Assembly: GCA_047921075.1 (NCBI GenBank)
Contig: JBLRWS010000050.1
Location: 1 to 17,347 of the forward strand
Origin: JBLRWS01 sp047921075
GTDB lineage: Bacteria > Bacteroidota > Rhodothermia > Balneolales > Balneolaceae
Length of the DNA stretch: 17,347 bases
Direction of reading: 5' to 3'
The notes beneath the pieces were generated by a model. The model was not told the DNA's origin, ran no database searches, and saw only the letters and a list, made by a program, of their open reading frames with translations. Numbering within the stretch: position 1 is the stretch's first letter; every line of letters begins with the position of its first letter. A program made the position numbers and the translations under genes. Positions 7,741-13,920 of the stretch are shown piece after piece.

Positions 7741-7755
7741 TGAACATTATGTTCA
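7741..7755. promoter_or_regulatory. 15-bp perfect palindrome, candidate operator
   Basis: TGAACATTATGTTCA is a perfect dyad (TGAACAT-T-ATGTTCA) 53 bases upstream of the DUF4168-like start codon and downstream of the rnpB terminator, where that gene's promoter should lie. It resembles the GAAC-N4-GTTC LexA box of some bacteria but has an N5 spacer. It may be an operator for another dimeric regulator. Confidence 0.35.
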
Positions 7756-7776
7756 TTTAAAATCCCCTTTTTTATA

Positions 7777-7815
7777 CCCAAAATCAAAAAGCCCGGCCTG
7801 TTGGGCCGGGCTCTT
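7777..7815 (-). terminator. rnpB terminator
   Basis: On the minus strand AGCCCGGCC pairs perfectly with GGCCGGGCT (plus positions 7804-7812 and 7790-7798) around a five-base loop and is followed by TTTTTGATTTT. It lies about 17 bases past the P1 helix of the RNase P RNA, so it is the expected transcription end. Confidence 0.85.
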
Positions 7816-7828
7816 TGGTAATATAAGT

Positions 7829-8169
7829 GATGCTCTCTGTAAGCCGAATTCTGTATTCCGACAATAATCGGAATGGCAATCATTTATCTATGCGTTCCAC
7901 CCGGCTGTATAGTGACGAACGGCACACAACCTGCATGAACTTGCACCCCACGAGGTTTTCCGAGCGCCCGGGCGTTGCCGGCCGGGCCGGTGGGCTCTTA
8001 CCCCACCTTTTCACCGTTACCCCTAACCTTCGGGGCAGTCTGTTTTCTGTGGCACTGTCTGTTTCTACGCCTTAACGCGTAAAACCCCCGGTTTCCCGGG
8101 GCGTGGTGTTCGTTGGTGTTCGGACTTTCCTCATCCCGAATAAACGAGACGCGATTGCCCGAAAGCATC
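7829..8169 (-). ncRNA. rnpB: RNase P RNA (class A)
   Basis: This is the catalytic RNA of ribonuclease P, which removes 5' leaders from pre-tRNAs. On the minus strand the conserved blocks appear in order: P1 5' arm GATGCTTTC (8169-8161); P2 5' arm GGCAATC (about 8159-8153); CR-I GAGGAAAGTCCGAAC (about 8135-8120); ACAGTGCCACAGAAAACAGA and its continuation (8058-8034); GGTGAAAAGGTGGGGTAAGA (about 8017-7998) with the GAGCCCACC helix; AGATAAATGATTGCC (CR-V and the P2 3' arm, 7889-7875); and a final ACAGAATTCGGCTTACAGA. The P1 3' arm GAGAGCATC (7837-7829) pairs with the 5' arm with one wobble. Length is about 341 bases; the ends are set by P1 and could shift by a few bases. It sits downstream of the Nif3/coiled-coil gene pair. 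Confidence 0.96.
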
Positions 8170-8200
8170 ATTGTAAGATACGGATTTTCGCAGCCAATCG
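8170..8200 (-). promoter_or_regulatory. Weak candidate rnpB promoter
   Basis: Upstream of P1 the minus strand reads TTGGCT (8197-8192), then TATCTTACAAT ending at 8170. TATCTTAC keeps four of six fixed bases of TAnnTTTG and lies at the right distance from a start at 8169, but the 14-base spacer from TTG is short. rnpB could also be read through from the gene upstream, because no terminator is evident between them. Confidence 0.3.
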
Positions 8201-8267
8201 TATCACCCTGTCCATGAGGGAGGTATTCGAAGTGACTGTACCGACACCGATTGGCCGGAGGCCGGAA

Positions 8268-9002
8268 TTAGACCTTTAGCTGCTTTTTGGCTTCATCAAA
8301 GAACGACTGATCCACAACAATGCGGCCGCTGTTTTCGTCGATGATAACTTTGTTTTTGCGGCGCACTTCTACCTGCGTTTGTGGCGGCAGGGCCATTCCC
8401 AGTGCAGCTCCCCGGTCCATCGCAACCACGGCAATACCGTTGCTGAGCCCCTCTCGCAGACGTTTGTAGCTTCGCACATAGCGATCATCGAGGTCTTTTT
8501 CGAGTTTTTTCCGTGTTTTGAGAAGCTTTTCCTCTTCATCCTCCGTGCTTTTCACAACCTTCTCGAGGTTGGCTTTTTTCTCTTCGTACACCTTTTCTGT
8601 TTTGGCGAGACCCTCTTTGTTTACCTCCAGTTCTCCTTCGACCTCCTCAAGCCGTTTTTCGATCTCTACAACCCGGATTTTGCCATTTTCCATGAACTGT
8701 TTCTGCGCCTCAATCTCTTTGGTAAGCGCATCATACTCACGGTTATTCCGAACGGAAAGCTGTTGCTCTTCGTACTTCTTCGTCTTTTCCACAGACGTTT
8801 CCATCTTCAGCTCAAGATCTTTCTTCTCTCCTGTGAGGTTTTTCTGTTCCTCTTCAAGCTTGTTAATCTTGGCATTGAATCGGTTGATATCCATCTCAAT
8901 GTCAAGCACCTCTTCGGGCAGATCTCCGCGTAATTGCCGAATTTCGTCTATTCTGCTGTCGATATATTGCAAATTGGCAAGCTGTTGTAAAGCCTCTTCC
9001 AT
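8268..9002 (-). CDS. Coiled-coil protein of the C4 zinc-ribbon family with degenerate, cysteine-less ribbon
   Basis: A 244-residue protein. Residues about 1-175 form a long charged coiled coil (many KLEEEQK/EIEKRLEEVEGELE-type heptads) with the family signature VRNNREYDALTKEIEAQK at 84-101. The C-terminal portion aligns with the zinc-ribbon end of this family (CT398/DUF164 type: ...RGACGGCF...LPPQ...VCENCGRIL). Here the same frame reads RGAALGMALPPQTQ and IDENSGRIVV, so the four expected cysteines are A200, M203, D222 and S225. The protein contains no cysteine at all. The fold may persist without metal. Related proteins are proposed to act as adaptors or in membrane/secretion complexes, but the role is unsettled. 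It begins 15 bases after the Nif3 gene, with rnpB downstream, an arrangement I recall from other bacteria. Confidence 0.85.
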   Translation of the reverse strand: MEEALQQLANLQYIDSRIDEIRQLRGDLPEEVLDIEMDINRFNAKINKLEEEQKNLTGEKKDLELKMETSVEKTKKYEEQQLSVRNNREYDALTKEIEAQKQFMENGKIRVVEIEKRLEEVEGELEVNKEGLAKTEKVYEEKKANLEKVVKSTEDEEEKLLKTRKKLEKDLDDRYVRSYKRLREGLSNGIAVVAMDRGAALGMALPPQTQVEVRRKNKVIIDENSGRIVVDQSFFDEAKKQLKV

Positions 9003-9017
9003 AAAATGTATGCTCGT

Positions 9018-10070
9018 TTAGATGGTTTTATTTTCGAATTCTGTCACGTAAATATTCATCGGGTTGGTTCCCGTTTCGGTTGCCTCAACCGCAAGCTGCT
9101 CAAACGCCTCGGATAGCTCTTTTCGAATGGCTTCCACCACAGGAAATTCGCTTTCGTAGTGACCGGCGTCGATGAGCAGAAAGTTCTTTGTTTCGATAAA
9201 AAAATCGTGGTACTTCACATCGGCCGTAACAAACGCATCGGCCCCACGCTGTATCGCTTTCTGTTTCAGGGAGATGCCGGCACCCCCACAAACAGCTACC
9301 TTTTTGATGCGCTCCGCCCCACCGCTGTATCGAATGGAGGGTACATCCAAAGCGCGACACACCAGGTGTAAAAATTCACCCATGGCAATGCCTTCGTCGG
9401 GGTAGTATCCAACCACACCCATTCCAAAATTATCCGACGGGCTCGCAATTTCTGTTATCTGAAAGCTTCCTGATCTGAGCAATCCTTCTTTTTCCAGCGC
9501 TCGTTTCAAATTGCCAAGATTGTGCTCGTCAATAATGGCTTCGTACCGTTTTTGGCCATCTTTTCGGCTGGTTACCGGAAAAACGTGCGCTTCCTCTGCC
9601 GAATGATAATTCAGAAGCTTCAGCACCGAGTCGGAATCTTCAAAATCGGTGGTGAGCGAAATATTGCGGCTGATACCGTAGCTTTTATCCAGAAATTGCA
9701 GGTCATCGAGCCCAAGATTGTTGGCCAGCACAAACGATACCCCGTCCAGTGCGGCATCGAGATTGGTGTGTGCCGAAAGCAGGGCAATATTGTTACGGAT
9801 TAACTTATAGAGGATTCGCCCCTGCTCGTTGGTAGGATTAATGCTGGCAATTTTTTGAAAAATAAGCGGATGGTGCGATACGATAAGCTCGCATTTTTTC
9901 TTCATCGCTTCATCTACCACTTGCTCGGTCACGTCCAGGCAGACCAGAACCCGCGATACAGGTGCAGAGGGATCTCCCACCAGCAGGCCGACATTATCGT
10001 AATTCATTTTGATGGCCGGAGGTGCCCACTGATGAATGAAGTTTGTGATATGCCGTACCTGGATGCTCAC
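9018..10070 (-). CDS. Nif3-like dinuclear metal-centre protein
   Basis: A 350-residue protein from GTG 10070. I prefer this start because GGGAGG lies 11 bases upstream and the conserved region begins at once; ATG 10124 would add 18 residues. Metal-binding signatures are NYDNVGLLVGD (about 23-33), CELIVSHHPLIF with H66-H67, SAHTNLDAA, and the C-terminal DAGHYESE. The middle (about 130-240) carries the PII-like insertion typical of the longer, roughly 370-residue bacterial forms. The family forms toroidal hexamers with two metals per subunit; it is sometimes labelled GTP cyclohydrolase I type 2, but its physiological reaction is not firmly established. Downstream comes its usual partner family (coiled-coil/zinc ribbon), probably in one transcript. 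Confidence 0.93.
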   Translation of the reverse strand: MSIQVRHITNFIHQWAPPAIKMNYDNVGLLVGDPSAPVSRVLVCLDVTEQVVDEAMKKKCELIVSHHPLIFQKIASINPTNEQGRILYKLIRNNIALLSAHTNLDAALDGVSFVLANNLGLDDLQFLDKSYGISRNISLTTDFEDSDSVLKLLNYHSAEEAHVFPVTSRKDGQKRYEAIIDEHNLGNLKRALEKEGLLRSGSFQITEIASPSDNFGMGVVGYYPDEGIAMGEFLHLVCRALDVPSIRYSGGAERIKKVAVCGGAGISLKQKAIQRGADAFVTADVKYHDFFIETKNFLLIDAGHYESEFPVVEAIRKELSEAFEQLAVEATETGTNPMNIYVTEFENKTI

Positions 10071-10183
10071 AGTTGCTATTTCCTCCCGGGCTTTGAAGTG
10101 CCTTGGTTCCGGGTGGATCGCCATTTAGGCTGAATCCCGATATGTTTCGAATGTAGCAGTACTTTCATCATCGTATCAGACTC

Positions 10184-10191
10184 CAAAAATA
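10184..10191 (-). promoter_or_regulatory. Candidate -7 element for the Nif3 operon
   Basis: The minus strand reads TATTTTTG, a full match to the Bacteroidota -7 consensus TAnnTTTG, about 114 bases before the GTG start. No good TTG -33 element lies at the expected distance; TTTC about 24 bases upstream is the closest. It is part of a divergent promoter region shared with yggS. Confidence 0.4.
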
Positions 10192-10208
10192 CGAATCATT
10201 TTTTTCCA

Positions 10209-10241
10209 TTGAAAGCTTTAAACCTCTTAAATTTATCTTTT
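10209..10241 (+). promoter_or_regulatory. Candidate promoter for yggS
   Basis: TTG (10209-10211) is followed after 22 bases by TATCTTTT (10234-10241), matching five of six fixed bases of TAnnTTTG, in an AT-rich stretch. The predicted transcript would have a leader of about 60 bases before ATG 10306. Confidence 0.45.
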
Positions 10242-10305
10242 TGCAACGAAATGCTGCCATGGCCGCAATTGTTACACCTATTCACCCTCAAATCACGCAT
10301 CCAAA

Positions 10306-10998
10306 ATGTCCATTCACGAAAATTTACACGCTGTTCGCACCCGAATCGAGAACGCTTGTAACAACTGCGGGCGCAATCCTGACGAAATTACCCTGGTAGC
10401 CGTCAGTAAAACCAAACCCAACAGCCACATTCTGGAAGCACTGCGCGACGGACAGCTGCATTTCGGCGAAAACAGAGCGAAAGAACTGGAAGATAAAATG
10501 CAGGAGATCGATCAACCCGATCTGATCTGGCACTTTATCGGCAATCTGCAGACCAATAAAATAAAATACATGGCCGGGCGGGTAAACTGGATCGATTCCA
10601 TCCACAAAAAGAAAGCGCTCAAAGAGGTGGAAAAGCGAGCGGGTGCGGAGGGGCGCGTCATTAACACGCTGATACAGGTAAACATCAGCAATGAAGATCA
10701 GAAGAGCGGGTGCGACCCCGACAAACTCGAACCCATTTTACGGTACGGGCAGAGCCTGAAGCACGTTCGTGTGTGCGGATTGATGGGGATGGCCACGTTT
10801 ACAGATGATATGGACCTTGTCCGCTCGGAATTCCGTACCTTGCGAACGCTGTTTGAGAACCATCAGCATTTAAACGAGGGTGCTGTGCAGCTACACGAGC
10901 TAAGCATGGGCATGACCAACGATCTGGACGTGGCTATTGAAGAGGGATCGACCATGGTACGGGTGGGAACGGCAATTTTCGGAGATCGAAACTATTGA
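10306..10998 (+). CDS. yggS: YggS-family PLP-binding protein (PLP homeostasis)
   Basis: A 230-residue protein of standard length for the YggS/PLPBP/YlmE family, which binds pyridoxal phosphate on a TIM-barrel and buffers PLP and amino-acid metabolism without a known catalytic reaction. The PLP lysine is in TLVAVSKTKP (K35). Other signatures are HFGENRAKELEDK, WHFIGNLQTNKIK, IQVNISNEDQKSGC, GLMGMATF and LSMGMTNDLDVAIEEGSTMVRVGTAIFG near the end. It leads a same-strand series with a PspB-like protein and a DivIVA-domain protein. In many Gram-positives the same family (ylmE) lies a few genes before divIVA, so the context may reflect an old cell-division neighbourhood. Confidence 0.96.
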   Translation: MSIHENLHAVRTRIENACNNCGRNPDEITLVAVSKTKPNSHILEALRDGQLHFGENRAKELEDKMQEIDQPDLIWHFIGNLQTNKIKYMAGRVNWIDSIHKKKALKEVEKRAGAEGRVINTLIQVNISNEDQKSGCDPDKLEPILRYGQSLKHVRVCGLMGMATFTDDMDLVRSEFRTLRTLFENHQHLNEGAVQLHELSMGMTNDLDVAIEEGSTMVRVGTAIFGDRNY

Positions 10999-11103
10999 CT
11001 CTTTCCGCTCGTGTAATTGCATTTCGGGTTCTATTTCTGCATCATTAGGGCATTGAATGTAAGATGTTCCCTTCGTCCATTTTAAACACACACCACTGTC
11101 GCC

Positions 11104-11454
11104 ATGTCTCCAGCTTTTTTTGAAATGCTTGTCGTTTTCGGCTTTGTTTTTGCAGCTATATTTACGATCACTTCCGCCATCGTCATCAACTCGTGGATCA
11201 AGCGAAAGCACAAAAATACCGACCTGTCTCAAAACCGTGAATTTTTAGAAGCCCTCAGAGAGTTTAAAGAGAAAACCGACCGGCGAATTTCGGCACTCGA
11301 GTCGATCGTAGCCGACGAACATCCCAAAGCGCCGCAAAAAAAAGAGTTGAAATCGAAACAAACCTCCTCCATCGATATTGAACTGGAGCAGGAAGAGAAA
11401 CCGAGTGAGGGCGGCACACCCGGCTCCAATCTGCGCAACATGTTAAACCAATAA
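11104..11454 (+). CDS. PspB-like single-pass membrane protein
   Basis: A 116-residue protein. Residues about 6-31 are one hydrophobic membrane helix, followed by a basic patch (WIKRKHK) that should stay in the cytoplasm. Residues 45-72 form a short coiled coil, EALREFKEKTDRRISALES, then IVADEHP. This strongly resembles the C-terminal half of phage-shock protein B (leucine-zipper helix, then ALE-x-I-x-x-x-EHP). The last 40 residues are low-complexity, charged and variable. PspB partners PspC in envelope-stress signalling, but no pspA or pspC is in the window, so only the architecture is claimed. The gene lies 36 bases before the DivIVA-domain gene. Confidence 0.68.
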   Translation: MSPAFFEMLVVFGFVFAAIFTITSAIVINSWIKRKHKNTDLSQNREFLEALREFKEKTDRRISALESIVADEHPKAPQKKELKSKQTSSIDIELEQEEKPSEGGTPGSNLRNMLNQ

Positions 11455-11490
11455 CATTTATATTTTGCCAATCACCAAATTTACGGCTCC

Positions 11491-12120
11491 ATGGAATTAA
11501 CAGCGCTCGAAATTAAACAGCAGCAATTTGAAAAGTCCCTCCGCGGGTACGACACGACGGAGGTAAACGCGTTCCTGAATTTGGTGTCACGCGAATGGGA
11601 GCACATGGTGGGGCGAATCAAAGAGCTCGAAAGCAAGATCGACCAGCTTGAGGACAAGCTGAAACATTATGAGCGCGTGGAGCAAGCTCTGCACGAAACG
11701 TTGCAAACCGCGAAAGACTCGGCCGAGCAGAAGCTGATCAACGCTAAAAAAGAGTCTCAAAATATTATTGAAAAAGCCGAGATGGAGTCCGAATCAATTG
11801 TTCGCGAAGCCAATCAGCAGCGGCAACAGATTCGCCAAAGCATCCTGAGCCTGCTCGACCGGCGGGAAGAGATCATCAGCGGGATGAAATCATACCTTGA
11901 AATCGCGCAGGATTCCCTCCAGAACTTCAGTAAAGATGAAGCCGCGCTTTTTAAAATACCGAAAGGGGATACCGCTCCCGGCGAAGACCTGGACTATACC
12001 AGTGTTAAAAAGCGAGCGGCCGGCAAAAAAGAAGAAGAAGAACGCAAAAAAGATGCGGCCGACCAGCCGGCCCCTCCCGGCACCGAAAATCTGGACGATA
12101 TACTCGACGAATTAGACTAA
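11491..12120 (+). CDS. DivIVA-domain coiled-coil protein
   Basis: A 209-residue protein. The N-terminal block MELTALEIKQQQFEKSLRGY, followed by DTTEVNAFL, is the classic DivIVA lipid-binding domain: an Ile/Leu-x-x-(Gln/Lys)-x-Phe motif, then RGYD-x-x-EV-x-x-FL. Coiled coil follows from about 30 to 125, including KLINAKKESQNIIEKAEMES, also typical of the family. The tail (about 145-209) is disordered and highly charged (KKEEEERKKD) and ends in an acidic helix DDILDELD. DivIVA proteins sense negative membrane curvature and organise pole, septum or envelope synthesis in Gram-positives; in this Gram-negative-type genome the role is inferred only. Codons for the Lys/Glu-rich tail are A-rich against the window's average. 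The PNP gene begins 30 bases later. Confidence 0.9.
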   Translation: MELTALEIKQQQFEKSLRGYDTTEVNAFLNLVSREWEHMVGRIKELESKIDQLEDKLKHYERVEQALHETLQTAKDSAEQKLINAKKESQNIIEKAEMESESIVREANQQRQQIRQSILSLLDRREEIISGMKSYLEIAQDSLQNFSKDEAALFKIPKGDTAPGEDLDYTSVKKRAAGKKEEEERKKDAADQPAPPGTENLDDILDELD

Positions 12121-12150
12121 CCATACTAACCCTTTTAAGACGATCTTTTC

Positions 12151-12987
12151 ATGAGTTACGATACGGTAGAAGAACAACGCCAAAAGCGCAAAGAGGCCCT
12201 CGCTTTTATTCAAAACGAAACCGATCTGCGGCCCAATTACATGATTATTTTGGGAACCGGCCTCGGCCAACTTGCCGACGAGATGGACATTGTTGACTCC
12301 ATCCCCTACGATCAAATTCCTCACTTTCCTGTGTCCACCGTAGAGAGCCATGCAGGCCGTCTCCTTTTTGGAACACTGGGCGGAAAAGAGGTGGTTGCCA
12401 TGCAGGGGCGCTTTCATTTTTATGAAGGTTATACCATGCAGCAAATCGCCTTTCCGGTACGGGTTCTGAAAGCCAACGGGGCCGACACGCTATTTGTAAG
12501 CAACGCCTGTGGCGGGATGAACCCCAATTACGCACCGGGCGATATCATGCTCATTAACGACCACATCAACATGCTGGGCGACAACCCGCTGATGGGGCCG
12601 AATGATGATGAACTGGGCCCGCGCTTTCCCGACATGAGCGAGCCCTATAGCGAACGGCTGATGGAACTGGCCAAAACCGTAGCCCTTGAAAATAATGTTG
12701 CCATGCATCAGGGCGTTTATGTTGCACTAAGCGGGCCGATGCTCGAAACACGTTCAGAATACCGCTACCTGCGCCTGCTTGGGGCCGACGTAGTGGGTAT
12801 GAGCACCGTTCCGGAGGTGATCACCGCTATTCATATGGGCATGGAAGTCCTTGGTATTTCAGCTATTACCGACGAATGCCTGCCCGACTCCCTGAAGCCG
12901 GTAAACATCGATGACATTCTGGAAGCTGCTGCCATTGCCGAGCCAAAAATGACGCGCGTAATGATGGAGACACTGCGCCGGTTATAG
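12151..12987 (+). CDS. punA: Purine nucleoside phosphorylase, class I (trimeric type)
   Basis: A 278-residue protein of normal length. It splits purine (deoxy)nucleosides with phosphate into base and (deoxy)ribose 1-phosphate for salvage. Signatures are the phosphate-loop ILGTGLGQLAD (33-43), QGRFHFYEGY (85-94), SNACGGMNP, VYVALSGPMLETRSEYR with the base-contacting Glu199, and LGADVVGMSTVPEV (210-223). At the second base-recognition position, Asn243 of the human enzyme (SLITN) aligns with Asp241 here (SAITDECLPD). That suggests altered or broader base preference, possibly towards 6-aminopurines. The gene follows divIVA closely and may share its transcript, though the functions look unrelated. 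Confidence 0.93.
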   Translation: MSYDTVEEQRQKRKEALAFIQNETDLRPNYMIILGTGLGQLADEMDIVDSIPYDQIPHFPVSTVESHAGRLLFGTLGGKEVVAMQGRFHFYEGYTMQQIAFPVRVLKANGADTLFVSNACGGMNPNYAPGDIMLINDHINMLGDNPLMGPNDDELGPRFPDMSEPYSERLMELAKTVALENNVAMHQGVYVALSGPMLETRSEYRYLRLLGADVVGMSTVPEVITAIHMGMEVLGISAITDECLPDSLKPVNIDDILEAAAIAEPKMTRVMMETLRRL

Positions 12988-13092
12988 GCTGAACATGCAC
13001 TACTTTCTGTTTGCAAAATGTTGTATTTTTTAGTGTATTGATTGTACCGGTTTCATCGGCACAACGATTTCCACCATTAGCAATATTACTGC

Positions 13093-13869
13093 ATGAATCA
13101 GGACGGTTTTGATCAGGATCCCATTTGGAATGAATTCCAGTGGGAGGCTCACCTCAACGAAATCGAGAAACGAAGCGAGCAGTTACGCCGCTTCATAACT
13201 TCCGATCCGAAACGCGACACGCCCAGATGGATTACCCTGCTCGAAGAGAGCCTGGATGAAATGGACGCTGTGGAAGCGTTTATCGAAGAGGAGCTTCTGC
13301 TGGATGACGCCTACTTCCCCGACGATGATGACGACTGGGAAGATGATGAGGATGAGTTTGATGACGATTTTTTCTTCAGCGACGACGAGCTTCCTTTTTT
13401 GGACGATGACGACGACGATGACGACGATTTCGACTACGGTGAAGAGTGGAAAGAGCTGAGCGATGATTTTACCTACTCGGACTACGGCAACATCGAAAAC
13501 CTGGCCGTGTACCGCGACGCCATTCAGCTGGCGGTGGATGTGTTAAAGTGGGGCGAATCCATCCCCCATAACCTGCAGCACCGGCATGTGCACGATTTTG
13601 TAAGTAATGTGCTGAAAATTGGCGCGAAACTGGCCGGCGGCTACTCGTTCGGGTTCGAACAGGATGTAATGGGGGCCAACATCGCCTACACCAAAAAGGC
13701 GCTGCACAGCGCTAATGAGGGGCTTCTCTCTCTGGCCAAAATCAAAGACGAGCCATTTCTCACACCCACGCTCTACTATGGTTTTCACTCGCGGCTGTTC
13801 GAAATACGAAACGACATCGGAGTGTATGTTCAGGAGTTGCGCGACCGGTTTCAGTTTGGCATCGAATAG
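13093..13869 (+). CDS. Unrecognised protein with Asp-rich linker between two helical regions
   Basis: A 258-residue protein I do not recognise. The N-terminal 70 residues are helical and acidic. Residues 71-118 are an extreme acidic stretch: 31 of 48 are Asp or Glu, including nine Asp in a row at 104-112, interrupted by aromatic residues (FFF, FDY). The C-terminal 120 residues are an ordered-looking helical domain with conserved-type features (YRDAIQLAVDVLKWGESIPH, then GGYSFGFEQD, then helices to the end), suggesting a four-helix bundle. There is no signal peptide or membrane helix. The reading frame is supported by normal codon use on both sides of the acidic tract. Possible roles are a histone-like or DNA-mimic partner, a metal-binding tether or a chaperone-like protein; none is supported beyond composition. 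Confidence 0.7.
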   Translation: MNQDGFDQDPIWNEFQWEAHLNEIEKRSEQLRRFITSDPKRDTPRWITLLEESLDEMDAVEAFIEEELLLDDAYFPDDDDDWEDDEDEFDDDFFFSDDELPFLDDDDDDDDDFDYGEEWKELSDDFTYSDYGNIENLAVYRDAIQLAVDVLKWGESIPHNLQHRHVHDFVSNVLKIGAKLAGGYSFGFEQDVMGANIAYTKKALHSANEGLLSLAKIKDEPFLTPTLYYGFHSRLFEIRNDIGVYVQELRDRFQFGIE

Positions 13870-13920
13870 GCCGGCCACCCTCCGTTAACCGGCTCTCATG
13901 TTTTGCCCCCCGGCAAGTGG

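Noticed and set aside
7741..7755. LexA/SOS box
   Set aside because: The half-sites fit but the spacer is five bases instead of four, and the downstream gene is not a known SOS gene; kept only as an unassigned palindrome.
7689..7883. N-terminal extension of the DUF4168-like frame
   Set aside because: It crosses the rnpB terminator and enters the RNase P RNA; the signal peptide begins at 7688.
8379..8933. Phe/Leu-rich plus-strand open frames opposite the coiled-coil gene
   Set aside because: They are antisense reflections of Lys/Glu-rich codons and have no independent support.
13256..13459. Met/Thr-rich alternative frame within the Asp-rich gene
   Set aside because: It is a frame-shifted reading of GAT/GAC repeats, giving a low-complexity product with no start context.
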